Positions 42,878-55,217 are shown, counted from the stretch's first letter. The stretch is 57,527 bases of DNA from Ramlibacter sp. (GCA_021323335.1 JAJTCN010000028.1:1-57527), one strand, 5' to 3'. The notes: a model not told the origin generated them from the sequence alone. Program-made: numbers and translations.

Positions 42878-44830
42878 TCATGCCGCCGCCTGCCCGGCTT
42901 GATTGGCGGCTTCCGTGAAGCCCTTGAACTTGTTCTTCTTCAAATGGACGAGCAACAGGGAGATGGCAGCCGGGGTCACGCCCGAGATACGCGACGCCAG
43001 GCCCAGCGTTTCGGGACGGTGCTTGTTGAGCTTCTGCCGGACCTCGATGCTCAGCGCCGGCACCTGCAAGTAGTCCAGCTCGGCCGGAAGCTTCAGGTTC
43101 TCGTAATAGGCGGCCCGCTCCACCTCGTCCTTTTGGCGCTCGATGTAGCCGGAATACTTGGCGGCGATCTCGATCTGCTCCACCACGGGCTCATACAAGG
43201 CGCCCAGTGTTTCACGTGAAACATCGGCGGATTTCCAGCGGCCCCCCTCCAGGCTGACCAGGGCGTCGTACCCGACGTCCGGCCGCCGCAGCAAATCGCC
43301 CAGGTTGTACTCGTGCTCCATGCTAGTCCCGAGCACCCGTTGCGCCTCCTCCGCCGAGACGATGCGCGGGTTCACCCAAGTGGACTTCAGCCGCTCTGTT
43401 TCACGTGAAACAGCATCGCGCTTGCGGCAGAAGGCGGCCCAGCGCAGGTCGTCCACCAAGCCCAGGCGCCGCCCCTCTTCCGTGAGGCGAAGGTCGGCGT
43501 TGTCCTCGCGCAGCTGCAGTCGGTACTCGGCCCGGCTGGTGAACATGCGGTAGGGCTCGGTCACGCCCTTGCTGATGAGGTCGTCGACGAGCACGCCCAG
43601 GTAGGCCTGGTCACGGCCGGGCAACCAGGCGGCTTCGCCCTTCACTTGCAGCGCGGCATTGAGCCCGGCGAACAGCCCCTGGGCCGCCGCCTCCTCGTAG
43701 CCGGTCGTCCCGTTGATCTGCCCCGCAAAGAACAAGCCGGCGATGGCGCGGGTTTCGAAGCTGCTCTTCAGACCGCGCGGGTCGAAGTAGTCGTATTCGA
43801 TGGCGTAGCCGGGCCGCAGGATGTGGGCGCGTTCGAGTCCCGGCAAGGTCCGCACCAGGCCGAGCTGGATGTCGAACGGCAGGCTGGTGGAGATGCCGTT
43901 GGGGTAGAACTCGTTGGTGGTCAGGCCTTCGGGCTCCAGGAACACCTGGTGGCTGGTCTTGTCCGCGAAGCGGTTGATCTTGTCTTCCACGCTCGGGCAG
44001 TAGCGCGGGCCGACGCCCTCGATCTTGCCCGTGAACATCGGGCTGCGGTCGAAGCCCGAGCGGATGATGTCGTGGGTGCGCTCGTTGGTATGCGTGATCC
44101 AGCACGGCACCTGCGTCGGATGCATGGCGGCAGTGCCCATGAAGCTGAACACCGGTACCGGGTCCAGGTCGCCGGGCTGCTCCTCGCACTTCGAAAAGTC
44201 GATGGTCCGGCCGTCGATGCGCGGCGGCGTGCCGGTTTTCAAGCGGCCCTGCGGAAGCTTCAGTTCCTTCAACCGCGCCGACAGCGACACCGCGGGCGGG
44301 TCACCTGCCCGGCCGGCCGCGTAGTTGTTGAGCCCGACGTGGATCTTGCCGTCCAGGAAAGTGCCGGCGGTCAGCACCACCGCTCGACCGCGGAACCGGA
44401 TGCCGACCTGCGTCACGGCGCCAACCACCCGGTCGGCCTCGACCATCAGGTCGTCCACCCCTTGCTGGAACAGCGTCAGGTTCGGCTGGTTCTCGAGCCG
44501 ATGGCGAATGGCCGCCTTGTAGAGGATCCGGTCGGCCTGGGCGCGGGTCGCCCGCACGGCCGGCCCCTTGCTGGAGTTGAGGATGCGGAACTGGATCCCG
44601 GCTTCGTCGGTGGCGATGCCCATGGCGCCGCCGAGCGCGTCCACTTCCTTGACCAGATGGCCCTTGCCGATCCCGCCGATCGACGGGTTGCAGGACATCT
44701 GGCCCAGCGTCTCGATGTTGTGGGTGAGCAGCAGCGTGCGACAACCCATGCGCGCGGCGGCGAGGGCTGCTTCGGTGCCGGCGTGGCCGCCGCCAACGAC
44801 GATGACGTCGAATTCTTCTGGATAAAGCAT
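42878..44830 (-). CDS. mnmG: tRNA uridine-5-carboxymethylaminomethyl modification enzyme MnmG
   Basis: 650 residues. FAD-binding [17 protein letters not shown] (11-27), [13 protein letters not shown], the second dinucleotide region and the C-terminal GIDA-associated helices ([20 protein letters not shown] region). With MnmE it modifies wobble U34 of several tRNAs. Two identical parS palindromes are embedded in its coding sequence where residues DVSRET and AVSRET are encoded (43208 and 43397). ATG 44830. Confidence 0.97.
   Translation of the reverse strand: MLYPEEFDVIVVGGGHAGTEAALAAARMGCRTLLLTHNIETLGQMSCNPSIGGIGKGHLVKEVDALGGAMGIATDEAGIQFRILNSSKGPAVRATRAQADRILYKAAIRHRLENQPNLTLFQQGVDDLMVEADRVVGAVTQVGIRFRGRAVVLTAGTFLDGKIHVGLNNYAAGRAGDPPAVSLSARLKELKLPQGRLKTGTPPRIDGRTIDFSKCEEQPGDLDPVPVFSFMGTAAMHPTQVPCWITHTNERTHDIIRSGFDRSPMFTGKIEGVGPRYCPSVEDKINRFADKTSHQVFLEPEGLTTNEFYPNGISTSLPFDIQLGLVRTLPGLERAHILRPGYAIEYDYFDPRGLKSSFETRAIAGLFFAGQINGTTGYEEAAAQGLFAGLNAALQVKGEAAWLPGRDQAYLGVLVDDLISKGVTEPYRMFTSRAEYRLQLREDNADLRLTEEGRRLGLVDDLRWAAFCRKRDAVSRETERLKSTWVNPRIVSAEEAQRVLGTSMEHEYNLGDLLRRPDVGYDALVSLEGGRWKSADVSRETLGALYEPVVEQIEIAAKYSGYIERQKDEVERAAYYENLKLPAELDYLQVPALSIEVRQKLNKHRPETLGLASRISGVTPAAISLLLVHLKKNKFKGFTEAANQAGQAAA
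43208..43223. promoter_or_regulatory. parS site TGTTTCACGTGAAACA in mnmG, copy 1
   Basis: Perfect 16-bp palindrome identical to the consensus ParB site of Bacillus and most bacteria. On the coding strand it encodes part of DVSRETLG. Confidence 0.95.
43397..43412. promoter_or_regulatory. parS site TGTTTCACGTGAAACA in mnmG, copy 2
   Basis: Identical to the site at 43208, 189 bp away (18 helical turns). It encodes part of [10 protein letters not shown]. Confidence 0.95.
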
Positions 44831-44938
44831 GGGGAGGGGCGCCGGTCCGGGCGCTGGTGGCCACGAGGGGCCGGTTCAGGGAAGGGGCGATTTTACGGGC
44901 GGGGCACCGATCGTGCTTCCCTGTGATGCAATGCGCCC

Positions 44939-45520
44939 ATGAAAGTCCTCGTCTTCGCCGGCAGCACGCGCATCGCTTCCTACAACCGCAAGCTCGCCCG
45001 GGAGGTCGCCGGCATGGCGCGCCTGAAGGGCGCGGAGGTCACGCACCTGGAGCTCGGCGACTACGACGTGCCGATGTACAACGCCGACCTCGAGGCGAAG
45101 GGCACGCCGGCGGACGTGATGAAGCTCAAGCAGGTGTTCTACGAGCACCCGGCCTGGATCATCTGCACGCCCGAATACAACGCCAGCTACCCTGCCCTGT
45201 TGAAGAACACGCTGGACTGGTTGTCCAGCCCGGTGAAGGGCGACCCGGTCTGGAGCGACGACTTCCGCTTCAGCCGCGGAAAGGTGGTGGGCGTGCTGAG
45301 CGCCTCGCCGGGCGCGCTCGGCGGCCTGCGCTCGCAAAGCCACCTGATCCCCCTGCTCCTCAACCTGCATTGCTGGGTGGCGCCGCAGACCTATGCGCTC
45401 GGCCGCGCCGGCAGCGCGTTCGACGACCAGGGCCACCTGCTGGAAGAAGCGGCGAAGCAGCGCGCCCAGTCCGTGGTGGAACAGGTGCTCTGGGCGGCAG
45501 AGCGCTTGCATGCCGGGTAG
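44939..45520 (+). CDS. NADPH-dependent FMN reductase family protein
   Basis: 193 residues. Flavodoxin-like fold: FMN-phosphate loop [14 protein letters not shown], the [20 protein letters not shown] motif and [13 protein letters not shown]. Resembles ChrR/SsuE-like quinone or azo reductases. Divergent from mnmG across 108 bp. The cysteine-cluster protein follows 22 bp downstream. Confidence 0.93.
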   Translation: MKVLVFAGSTRIASYNRKLAREVAGMARLKGAEVTHLELGDYDVPMYNADLEAKGTPADVMKLKQVFYEHPAWIICTPEYNASYPALLKNTLDWLSSPVKGDPVWSDDFRFSRGKVVGVLSASPGALGGLRSQSHLIPLLLNLHCWVAPQTYALGRAGSAFDDQGHLLEEAAKQRAQSVVEQVLWAAERLHAG

Positions 45521-45542
45521 CGTGCTACAAAAAACAGAGCAG

Positions 45543-45800
45543 ATGGAATGCCGCTCCGGTTGTGGCGCATGCTGCATCGCGCCCTCGATCACGTCTCCCA
45601 TTCCGGGCATGCCGTACGGCAAGCCCGCGGGTGTGCGTTGCGTGCAGCTCGATGCATCCAACCGATGCCGCCTCTTCGGCCAGCCGGAACGGCCGGCGTT
45701 CTGCGCCGGGCTGCAACCCGCGCGCGACATGTGCGGCGACACGGCTGGCCACGCGCTGGCCTGGCTGCGCCGGCTGGAACAGGCTACGGCGCCCGGTTGA
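45543..45800 (+). CDS. YkgJ family cysteine-cluster protein
   Basis: 85 residues. CRSGCGACC at residues 3-11, then GVRCVQL, RCRLFG and PAFCAGL give the eight-cysteine pattern of UPF0153/YkgJ proteins, thought to bind zinc or an Fe-S cluster. ATG 45543 immediately before ECRSGCG; longer frames overlap the FMN reductase. Its 3' end overlaps that of the convergent acyltransferase by 17 bp. Confidence 0.85.
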   Translation: MECRSGCGACCIAPSITSPIPGMPYGKPAGVRCVQLDASNRCRLFGQPERPAFCAGLQPARDMCGDTAGHALAWLRRLEQATAPG

Positions 45801-47760
45801 ACATCTGCGCGAACAACGGCAGCAGCAGCGTGGCGCCGCGTTCGTTCAGGTGATCGTCGTCGTAGTAGAGCGGCATGCCGTCGCGGTCACCCCAGCACCG
45901 GCCGTCACGGCATAGATAAGGCAAGGGATCGAGGATCCGCACGCCGCATCGCGCATGCGCCGCGTCCTGGGCTTCCCACACCACGCGATGCCGCGCGTGG
46001 TACTCCGCCAGGCTGATGGACACGCGCCGCTGCTGCCCGAGCAGCACGGCCCGCGCCATCGTGCGCGGCACGTCCGCTCCGAGCTCGGGGATCGGACGCA
46101 GCAGGTAGACCGGCCGCTGCTTCGCCAGGCTGCACGCCGTCTCCACCAGTCGCTCGCGAAAGGCCTGCTCCGGCCCGGCACCGTTCTCTCCCTGTCCGAA
46201 GGCGATCTGCGCCTGTCCAGGTTCTCCGTCGATGCCCCGTTCGGCCGGGCCATGCAAGTAGTACGACCAGCGATTGACGACCAGCAGCGGCGCCGCGGGA
46301 AGCGTCGCCGACTGCGCCATCACGTGCTGCACGAAGCGCGCGCAAGGCTCCGCGTACACGGGATGCGTGCGACGCACGCCGGCCAGCGTGGGGCAGCTCG
46401 CATAGGTCCAGTCCAGCACGTGCCGCGCCGGATCGCCCAGCCCCCGCTCCACCGCCCGCACGAAGCTGGCTGCATGGCTGTCCCCGACGACGATCGCCCC
46501 CAGGGCCGGACCGCCGTAAGTGCAACCAGGCACGGGAGCAGGCGGCGTCGCGTGGCATTCGTTCCTGCGGGGGTTCTGGTCGTGCTCCGCCGCATACACT
46601 CGCTCGGCGTGCGCAGGCAGGCGCCCCGGCAAGCCCTTGCCGGCGTTGACCACGACACCGGCCACGAGCACGGCGCCGGTAGAACCGGCCAGCCAGCGGA
46701 CGGCCTGCTTGCGCGACAACCCGGACAAGGCGCGGCGGGTGGGCCGCTCGACCCACTGCCACGACAGGTGACCGAGCACCAGCGCCACGCCGATGCCAGC
46801 CGCCAGCGCCAGAGGATCGCGCTCGCGGCCCAGGAACACCAGGGCGACGACCGCCGGCCAGTGCCACAGGTACAGCGAATAGGAGGCGTTGCCCGCCCAT
46901 TGGGGCAGCCACGAGCCGGTCCACGGCGAAGCCGGGCGTGCGGCCAGGAGGACCAGCACCGTGCCCAGCACCGGCAGCGTCGCCAGCCATCCCGGCCACG
47001 CCGCCGTCGCCGGGACCAGGACAACGGTGGCGACGATCAGCGCCAGTCCCGCGAGCTCCAGCGCGCGCGCGAACGCGGGCCGGATCCGGGGGCGCTCCGC
47101 CAGCAAGTACACCAGGCCGCCGGCAAGCAGCTCCCAGGCGCGCTGCGGCAGCAGGAAGAAGGACGCGGTCGGCATGCGCGGCGTGAGCAGCACCGATGCG
47201 AGCAGCGAAACCATCAGCGCACCGGCGATCCACCACGTCACGGTGCGCACGTCGGGCCAGCGGCGCCACAGCAATTTCACCAGCACCGGGTACAGCAGGT
47301 AGAACTGCCACTCCACCGACAGCGACCAGGTGTGCAGCAGCCACTTCTCGTGCGACGCCGCATCGAAGTAACCGGCCTCGCTCCAGAACTTGATGTTCGA
47401 CACGAAGGTCAGCGCCGCGAGCGCGTGCTGCCCGAGGCGGCGGAAGTCCAGCGGCGCCAGGAACACCGCCCCCAGCACCAGCAGCACCGCGCACAGCACC
47501 GCAAGCGCGGGCACGATGCGCCGCGCGCGCGCCAGGTAGAAGGCGGAAATCGAAAACGCGCTTCCCTGCGCCTGCAGGCCGCCCACCACCAGCCGCGTCA
47601 TCAGGAAGCCGGAGAGGACGAAGAACACGTCCACCCCGGCAAAGCCGCCCTGGAAGCCGGGCACGCCGAAGTGATACAGCACGACGGCCGCGACGGCCCA
47701 GGCCCGCAAGCCGTTGATGTCCGGCCGGAAATCCCGCTCGGTCGGCGTCGTTGGCGTCAT
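45784..47760 (-). CDS. Acyltransferase-3/SGNH fusion (OafB-type O-acetyltransferase)
   Basis: 658 residues. The N-terminal acyltransferase-3 membrane domain (about 10-365, ten helices) carries the conserved R-x10-H in [15 protein letters not shown] and [10 protein letters not shown]. The C-terminal periplasmic SGNH domain (about 400-658) has GDSHAAS and [10 protein letters not shown], the Ser/Asp/His sites. Proteins of this build O-acetylate lipopolysaccharide or other surface sugars. No glycan genes adjoin it, though wecFDE lies in the same window. ATG 47760. Confidence 0.93.
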   Translation of the reverse strand: MTPTTPTERDFRPDINGLRAWAVAAVVLYHFGVPGFQGGFAGVDVFFVLSGFLMTRLVVGGLQAQGSAFSISAFYLARARRIVPALAVLCAVLLVLGAVFLAPLDFRRLGQHALAALTFVSNIKFWSEAGYFDAASHEKWLLHTWSLSVEWQFYLLYPVLVKLLWRRWPDVRTVTWWIAGALMVSLLASVLLTPRMPTASFFLLPQRAWELLAGGLVYLLAERPRIRPAFARALELAGLALIVATVVLVPATAAWPGWLATLPVLGTVLVLLAARPASPWTGSWLPQWAGNASYSLYLWHWPAVVALVFLGRERDPLALAAGIGVALVLGHLSWQWVERPTRRALSGLSRKQAVRWLAGSTGAVLVAGVVVNAGKGLPGRLPAHAERVYAAEHDQNPRRNECHATPPAPVPGCTYGGPALGAIVVGDSHAASFVRAVERGLGDPARHVLDWTYASCPTLAGVRRTHPVYAEPCARFVQHVMAQSATLPAAPLLVVNRWSYYLHGPAERGIDGEPGQAQIAFGQGENGAGPEQAFRERLVETACSLAKQRPVYLLRPIPELGADVPRTMARAVLLGQQRRVSISLAEYHARHRVVWEAQDAAHARCGVRILDPLPYLCRDGRCWGDRDGMPLYYDDDHLNERGATLLLPLFAQMFNRAP

Positions 47761-47793
47761 GCCCCGAGTGTAGAGGGCGCCACTCCGAGCACG

Positions 47794-47834
47794 CGAATCC
47801 GGAAGCCCTGGATTCCCGCCTCCGCGGGAATGAT
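47794..47834. repeat. Half copy of the GTCATTCCCGC repeat
   Basis: GCGAATCCGGAAGCCCTGGATTCCCGCC...GGGAATGAT equals the centre and right arm of the copy at 52810-52891. It lies between the acyltransferase start and the aldehyde dehydrogenase stop. Confidence 0.75.
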
Positions 47835-47839
47835 GGAGG

Positions 47840-49294
47840 TCAGAACGGATAGTGCCGCGGCGTCGTCTGGATCGTGATCCACCGCAGCTCGGTGAACTCC
47901 GCGATGCCGGCGCGGCCGCCGAACCTTCCCATGCCGCTGCCCTTGACGCCGCCGAAAGGCATTTGCGCCTCGTCGTGCACCGTCGGCGCATTCACGTGGC
48001 AGATGCCCGAATCGATTTTGCGCGCCACGTTGAACGCCCGCGCGATGTCGCGGCCGAACACCGCGGCGGACAGGCCGTACTCGTTGTCGTTGGCGCAGGC
48101 GATCGCCTCTTCCACGCCGCGCACGCGCACGATCGCCTTCACCGGGCCGAAGGTTTCCTCGTGGTAGATGCGCATGGCGGGCGTGACGTGATCGAGCAGC
48201 GTCGCCGGCATCAGCGTGCTGTCGGCCTTGCCGCCGCAGGCCAGCTTGGCGCCCTTGGCCAGCGCATCGTCGATCAGCGCATTGCAGTGCTCCACCGTGC
48301 TCATGCCGATCACGCTGCCCAGCACCACCGGCTCGGGCTTGCGCGGGTCGCCAACGGGCAGCGACTTGGCCTTGGCCGCGAACTTGCGCACGAACTCGTC
48401 GGCGATCTTCTCGTCGACGATGATGCGTTCGGTGCTCATGCAGATCTGCCCGCTGTTGGCGAAGCAGCCGAAGGCGGCGGCGTTCACCGCGTCGTCGATC
48501 TCGGCGTCGTCCAGGATCACCAGCGGCGCCTTGCCCCCGAGCTCCAGCACCGCGGGCTTGAGGTACTTGGCGCAGGTCTGCGCAATCAGCCGGCCCACGC
48601 GGGTGGAGCCGGTGAAGTTGACGCGGCGCACCGCCGGGTGCGACACGATCGCCTCCACCACCGCGCCCGCATCGGCCGGCGCATTGGTCACGTAGTTCAC
48701 CACGCCGGCCGGAAAGCCCGCTTCGGCGAACGCTTCGATGATCAGCTGGTGGGTGCGCGGGCAGTTCTCGCTGCCCTTGAGGATGACGGTATTGCCGCAG
48801 GCCAGCGGCGTGGCGATGGCGCGCACGCCCAGGATGATGGGCGCGTTCCAGGGCGCGATGCCCAGCACCACGCCGGCCGGTTGCCGCACGCCCATCGACA
48901 GCGAGCCCGGCACGTCGGACGGGATCACCTCGCCGGCCACCTGCGTGGTCAGCGACGCGGCCTCGCGGATCATGCCGGCGGCCAGCATCACGTTGAACCC
49001 GGCCCACATGCCGGTGGCGCCGGTCTCGGCGGCGACGGCTTCGACGAACTGCGGCAGCTTCGCCTCCAGCTTCTCCGCCGCCTTCAGCAGCAGGTTGCGG
49101 CGCTCGCCGGGCCCGGTCTCGCTCCAGGTGCGGAAGGCTTCGGCGGCGGCTTCGGCGGCCATCAGGGCGTCGGCGGCCGACGCGGCCGGCGCGCGCGTGG
49201 CCACCGTGCCATCCAGCGGGTTGCGGCGCTCGAAGAAGGCGCCCTTCTCCGCGGTGACCTTCAGGCCGTTGATCAACATGGACAGGTCGGACAT
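47840..49294 (-). CDS. Aldehyde dehydrogenase, aromatic aldehyde type
   Basis: 484 residues. NAD(P)-dependent ALDH: Rossmann loop FTGSTRVGRL, catalytic Glu in LELGGKAP, catalytic Cys in NSGQICMST. The pattern resembles vanillin or salicylaldehyde dehydrogenases (by eye). AAGGAG precedes ATG 49294. It is the last gene behind a branched-chain amino-acid-type ABC transporter operon, 19 bp after livF, suggesting that the imported compound is an aromatic or its breakdown yields an aldehyde. Confidence 0.92.
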   Translation of the reverse strand: MSDLSMLINGLKVTAEKGAFFERRNPLDGTVATRAPAASAADALMAAEAAAEAFRTWSETGPGERRNLLLKAAEKLEAKLPQFVEAVAAETGATGMWAGFNVMLAAGMIREAASLTTQVAGEVIPSDVPGSLSMGVRQPAGVVLGIAPWNAPIILGVRAIATPLACGNTVILKGSENCPRTHQLIIEAFAEAGFPAGVVNYVTNAPADAGAVVEAIVSHPAVRRVNFTGSTRVGRLIAQTCAKYLKPAVLELGGKAPLVILDDAEIDDAVNAAAFGCFANSGQICMSTERIIVDEKIADEFVRKFAAKAKSLPVGDPRKPEPVVLGSVIGMSTVEHCNALIDDALAKGAKLACGGKADSTLMPATLLDHVTPAMRIYHEETFGPVKAIVRVRGVEEAIACANDNEYGLSAAVFGRDIARAFNVARKIDSGICHVNAPTVHDEAQMPFGGVKGSGMGRFGGRAGIAEFTELRWITIQTTPRHYPF

Positions 49295-49313
49295 GGGGTA
49301 CTCCTTGGGCAAA

Positions 49314-50876
<1,563 letters not shown>

Positions 50877-50887
<11 letters not shown>

Positions 50888-51896
50888 GGCGCTGCCTCCG
50901 GACCCGGGCCTTGTCGCGCGCCTTGTCACCGCTCCACTCGTAGCGGCGTTCCTTCCACCAGCCCTTCGTCGCATCCCACCAGGCGCGGAAGGTTTCCCAG
51001 CGCAGCGAGGCGAGGCCTCCCGGCAGGTACAGCACGCACAGGATCAGCAGCAGGCCCAGCGTCATCATGTAGACCTGCGGCGCCTGCAGCCGCAGCGTCT
51101 CGGCCAGCAGGCTGAACACGATGGCGGCCAGCAGCGGGCCCCACAAGGTCAGCGCACCGCCGATCAGGGCGATCAGCACGGTCTGGAAGCCGATGAAGGG
51201 GTTGAAGACGGTGTGCGGGTCGATGTAGGTCCAGCGCACCGACATCGCCGCGCCGATCGCGCCGGCGAAGGCGGCGGTCATGGCGAAGCCGGCCAGCTTG
51301 ACGAGTCTGGTGTTGACGCCCAGCGTCTGCGCCCGCTGTTCGTCGGCGCCGATGCCGGCCAGCGCCAGCCCGAAGCGGGTGCGCCGCACGACGATGGACA
51401 CGCCCACCGACAGCAGCGCCAGCGCCAGCACGGTCAGGTAGATCGTGTCGCGATCCGGCACCACGGTGAGCACGCGGCCGACCGTACCGGTCACCGACTT
51501 CTCGAAATAGGTGACGGCGTGGCGGATCAACTCGGTCATGCCGAAGGTCAGCACAGCGAAGTAGGTGCCGCGCAGGTGCAGCACCGCCGCGCCCATCACC
51601 AGCGCGATCGCCGCCGCGATGCCGGCGCCGAGCAGGATCGCCTGGATCCACGGCATCTTGTCGAGCGACAGCGCGCAGGCATAGGCGCCGATGCCGAAGA
51701 ACGCGGAAGTGGCCAGCGACAGGTAGCGCGTGAAGCCGCAGAACAGCGCCCAGCTGGACGACAGCGCCACGTACATCAGGCAGGTGAGCGCCAGCGAGAC
51801 GATGAATTCGCTGCCCCAGTAAGGCAGGGCGAGCGCCCAGCCCGCGAAGGCCAGCAGCACGAGCATGTCGCGCAGGAGGAGTTGTCGTGACGTCAT
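50877..51896 (-). CDS. livM: ABC transporter permease, LivM type
   Basis: 339 residues, eight to nine hydrophobic helices, with AALHLRGTYFAVLTFG-like core (VLHLRGTYFAVLTFGM) and GADEQRAQTLGVNTRLVKL coupling loop. A C-terminal charged extension (WKERRYEWSGDKARDK) is longer than usual. ATG 51896 overlaps the livH stop by 4 nt. Confidence 0.93.
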
Positions 51897-52783
51897 GCTT
51901 TGCGCGACTTGCGCGTGAACAGGCCTTCGGGCCGCAGCAGCAGCACGCCGATGAAGACGCAATAGGACAGCAGCGCCTTGAGCGAGGGGTTGGTGTAGTG
52001 CATGCCGATCGCTTCCACCACGCCGAGCAGCAGGCCGCCGGCGAGCGCGCCGCCCATGCTGCCGAAGCCGCCGAGCGTGATGACGATCAGCGCCGTCACC
52101 GTGTAGGGCTCGCCCATCGAGGGCGAGATCGTGTAGGCCATGGACAGCAGCGCGCCGGCCACGCCGGACAGGCCCAGGCCGATGCCGAACATCAGCGGGT
52201 GCAGCACGCGCGTGTTGATGCCGACCAGCTGGGCGCCGGTGGACGACTGCATCAGCGCGCGCACGCCCTTGCCGAGCAGGGTGGCGCGCAGCAGCACGAT
52301 CATCGCGCCGGCGAAGAGCAGCGCCAGCGCGAACACCAGCAGCTTGTTGCCGGCGAACTGGGCGCCGCCGAACTTCACCGGCTCGGTGAAGTAGTCGTAG
52401 CCGCGCAGGTCGCCGCCCCACAGCCACGACGCCAGGTTCTGCACCAGGAACATCAGGCCGAAGGCGACCATCAGGCCGCGCGCCTCGAAGATGTCGAGGT
52501 TGGGCGAGGTGGCGGTGAGCCGGCGGAAGCACAGCCAGTGGATGGCCAGGCCGGCGGCCATCAGCACCGCGAAGGAGACCGGCACCATCAGCAGCGGCGA
52601 GATGCCCAGCGAGGTCTGCGCCATCCAGGTGAGGTAGGCCCCCACCATCAGGAACTCACCGTGCGCGATGTTCAGGATGCGCATCAGCCCGTACTGCAGG
52701 TTCAGCCCGAGCGCGACGAGCGCGTAGATGCCCCCGGTGATGAGACCGGAGGTGAGGAGTTCGATCCAGGCGCCGAAGGACAT
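51893..52783 (-). CDS. livH: ABC transporter permease, LivH type
   Basis: 296 residues, eight hydrophobic helices. Signatures: GGIYALVALGLNLQYGLMRILNIAHGEF (ends GGIYALVALG and NIAHGEF) and LITLGGFGSMGGALAGG-like IVITLGGFGSM. Forms the membrane channel with LivM. A repeat of the GTCATTCCCGC family separates it from livK. Confidence 0.94.
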   Translation of the reverse strand: MSFGAWIELLTSGLITGGIYALVALGLNLQYGLMRILNIAHGEFLMVGAYLTWMAQTSLGISPLLMVPVSFAVLMAAGLAIHWLCFRRLTATSPNLDIFEARGLMVAFGLMFLVQNLASWLWGGDLRGYDYFTEPVKFGGAQFAGNKLLVFALALLFAGAMIVLLRATLLGKGVRALMQSSTGAQLVGINTRVLHPLMFGIGLGLSGVAGALLSMAYTISPSMGEPYTVTALIVITLGGFGSMGGALAGGLLLGVVEAIGMHYTNPSLKALLSYCVFIGVLLLRPEGLFTRKSRKA

Positions 52784-52809
52784 GGGGGAGACGTACCGGG
52801 AAAACGTTT

Positions 52810-52891
52810 GTCATCCCCGCGGAGGCGGGGAACCAGGGCTTCCATGCACCCGAATTCGGAAGCCCTGGATTCCCGCCTGCGCGGGAATGAC
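52810..52891. repeat. Inverted repeat, GTCATTCCCGC family, copy 2
   Basis: GTCATCCCCGCGGAGGCGGG... to ...GCGGGAATGAC, with core CTTCCATGCACCCGAATTC. It lies between livK and livH inside the operon, so it may lower downstream expression relative to the binding protein. Confidence 0.85.
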
Positions 52892-52899
52892 GGAGGGAC

Positions 52900-54105
52900 T
52901 TACTTCCAGGCCGCCTTCGCCGGATTCAACTTCGCCGTCGCCACCTTCTGCGGCCACACCACCTCGAACTCGCCGTTCTGCCACTGGCCCACCGTGCCGG
53001 GCGTCGCGGTGTTCTCGCTGCCGGTGAACTTGACGTCGCCGATGATGGTCTTGTGCGTGGTGTTGGCGACGTAGTCGCGCATCGCCTTGCGGTCCAGGCC
53101 CACCTGCTTCGCGGCGTTGGTCATGATCTCCAGGCCCGCCCAGCAATGGCCGCTGGCCCAGCGATCCGGCTCCTTGCCGGCGAAGCGCTTGGTGTGGGCG
53201 TCGAAGTAGGCCTTGGCGCCGGGGCTGGTCTTGGCGTTCCACGAGCCCATGCCCAGCACGCCTTCGGCGCCGGCCGGCGTCATCACGTTGCGGTACAACT
53301 GGAACGCGGTGCCCACCGAGGCGTAGAAGAACTTCGGGTTGAAGCCGACTTCCTTGGCCTGCTTGCTGGCCAGGATGGTGTCGGGCGGATAGGTGAAGCC
53401 GATGAAGGCGTCGGGGTTCTTGTCCTTGATGGAGCGCAGCACCGGCGACAGGTCCTTCACGCCGCCCGGATAGCTGGTCTCCTGCACCAGCTGCATGCCG
53501 CTGCCGGCCAGCGCCACCTTCAGCGCCGCGTAGTTCTCCAGGCCGAACAGGTCGTCCACGTACACCACCGCCACGGTCTTGGCGCCATTGGCCTTGAGCA
53601 TGTCGACCAGCGCGTCGCACATCGGCTTGGGCTGCTGCAGCAGCAGGAAGAAGTACGGCAGCTTCATCTCGGCCAGCCGGCGCGACAGCGCGGTCGGCGC
53701 CAGGAAGGGATATCCGAAGCGGTTGGCCAGCGGGGCGACGGCGAAGTTGGCGTTGCTGCCCCAGGGCGGCAGCACCAGGTCCACCTTGTCGCTGCCCATC
53801 AGCTTTTCATAGGTGCGCACGCAGGTTTCGACGTCGCTGCGGTCGTCGGAGCTGATCAGCTCGATCTTGCGGCGAGCCCCCTTCACGTCCAGGCCGCCCG
53901 CGGCGTTCTGCTGCTCCGCCCACAGCAGGTAGTTGGGCTCCTGGCTCACCTGCGCGCCGCCGGTCCACGGGCCGGTGCGGGCAATGGCGTAGCCCACGCG
54001 CACCGGGGCGGCCTGGGCGATCAGTTGCGGGGCGACGGCCATCGCACCGACGGCGGCCGCGGCGCCGCGCACGAACTCGCGGCGGTTCTTGTTCCGAATG
54101 GGCAT
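52900..54105 (-). CDS. livK: Branched-chain amino-acid-type ABC transporter substrate-binding protein
   Basis: 401 residues. Signal sequence MPIRNKNRREFVRGAAAAVG with a twin-arginine-like RREF motif and cleavage near IAQA. Type I periplasmic-binding fold: VRVGYAIARTGPWTGG, LISSDDRSDVETCVRTYEKL, VVYVDDLFGLE. The family binds amino acids, amides or aromatic acids. AAGGAGA precedes ATG 54105. Promoter-proximal gene of livKHMGF-aldehyde dehydrogenase, divergent from an AraC regulator. Confidence 0.93.
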   Translation of the reverse strand: MPIRNKNRREFVRGAAAAVGAMAVAPQLIAQAAPVRVGYAIARTGPWTGGAQVSQEPNYLLWAEQQNAAGGLDVKGARRKIELISSDDRSDVETCVRTYEKLMGSDKVDLVLPPWGSNANFAVAPLANRFGYPFLAPTALSRRLAEMKLPYFFLLLQQPKPMCDALVDMLKANGAKTVAVVYVDDLFGLENYAALKVALAGSGMQLVQETSYPGGVKDLSPVLRSIKDKNPDAFIGFTYPPDTILASKQAKEVGFNPKFFYASVGTAFQLYRNVMTPAGAEGVLGMGSWNAKTSPGAKAYFDAHTKRFAGKEPDRWASGHCWAGLEIMTNAAKQVGLDRKAMRDYVANTTHKTIIGDVKFTGSENTATPGTVGQWQNGEFEVVWPQKVATAKLNPAKAAWK

Positions 54106-54176
54106 GAAGGTCTCCTTCCGCACTGGATGGCGGTGTGCCGATGGTAGGAAGCCGGCTGGCCGCCGCTTTGCTGGGG

Positions 54177-54204
54177 GTGCACAAACGCTTGCGCGGGCGT
54201 GCAC
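54177..54204. promoter_or_regulatory. Direct repeats GTGCAC spaced 22 bp between livK and the AraC gene
   Basis: GTGCAC-N4-GCT occurs at 54177 and again at 54199, exactly 22 bp (two helical turns) apart, in the 170-bp divergent gap. Paired direct repeats about 21 bp apart are usual for AraC-family activators. Confidence 0.5.
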
Positions 54205-54275
54205 GGCTGCTGCGGGTTTTCCCTCAAATCCCGCTTGGAGACGCCGCGCCGGGCGGCACCCATAATGGCCCGTCC

Positions 54276-55217
54276 ATGACCGCTTCCACCACGATGAGCA
54301 CCGACGAGGTCGCCGAGCGCGACCGCGCGCCGCAGTGGTGCGAGTGGATCTACCGGCATTTCGGCGGCCTGCAGTCCGACCTGTACGGCGACACCGTCTT
54401 CGACGGCCACATTGCCGCTTCGCATGCCGGCGACGTGATCCTCACGCGGCTGGAGGCCAATCGGCACCGGGTGCTGCGCACCGCGTCGCTGGCGCGCCGC
54501 AGCGACACCGCCTACCTGAAGATCGTGGCGCCCTGGCAAGGCAGCGCGTCGGTGCAGCAGCAGGGCCGCCAGGCCTGCGCGCGCGACGGCGCCTGGGTGA
54601 TCTACGACACGACGGCCGGCTACGAGATCGAGAACCCGGAGCGCTGCGACCACCTGATCGTGATGGTGCCCAAGGACGACATCGGCGACCGGCAGCTGCG
54701 CTTCGACGGCGTCATGGCGCGCCGGCTGGGCGCCAGCGGCATTTCGCGGGTGGCGCTGGAGACCATGCGCAACACCTACCAGGAGCTGCCGAACATGAGC
54801 GAGACGGCCGCCCAGGGTGCCGGCGAGCTGATCAAGCAGTTGGTGCGGCTGTCGCTGCAGGAGCTGTCGGGGGTGGACACTTCGCTGACGCAGCGCGAGG
54901 CCTTGCGCGACCGCATCCGCACCCACGTGCAGCAGCACCTGCGCGACCCGGCCTTGTCGGTGGACGCGGTGGCGCGGGCCTTGAACTGCAGCCGGCGCCA
55001 CCTGTACAACGCCTTCGCCGGCGAGGGCGAGTCGATCGCCGCCTACATCCAGCGCATGCGCCTGCAGGCCTGCATCCGCGACCTGCAGCAGGCCGGCCCG
55101 CATGCGCGGCCGATCACTGAGATCGCGCTGTCCTGGGGCTTCGGCAACCTGTCGCACTTCAGCCGCGTGTTCCGCGACCACACGGGGAAGAGCCCGACGG
55201 AGTTCCGGGCGAGTTGA
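54276..55217 (+). CDS. AraC family transcriptional regulator (FeaR/OruR-like)
   Basis: 313 residues. N-terminal AraC-binding-like domain (about 45-190, with VILTRLEANRHRVLRT and APWQGSASVQQQGR). C-terminal double helix-turn-helix (about 215-313): LSVDAVARALNCSRRHLYNAF and ITEIALSWGFGNLSHFSRVFRDHTGKSPTEFR (given by ends ITEIALSWGF and GKSPTEFR). Related regulators control aromatic or amine oxidation genes. Likely activator of the divergent liv-aldehyde dehydrogenase operon. Confidence 0.9.
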   Translation: MTASTTMSTDEVAERDRAPQWCEWIYRHFGGLQSDLYGDTVFDGHIAASHAGDVILTRLEANRHRVLRTASLARRSDTAYLKIVAPWQGSASVQQQGRQACARDGAWVIYDTTAGYEIENPERCDHLIVMVPKDDIGDRQLRFDGVMARRLGASGISRVALETMRNTYQELPNMSETAAQGAGELIKQLVRLSLQELSGVDTSLTQREALRDRIRTHVQQHLRDPALSVDAVARALNCSRRHLYNAFAGEGESIAAYIQRMRLQACIRDLQQAGPHARPITEIALSWGFGNLSHFSRVFRDHTGKSPTEFRAS

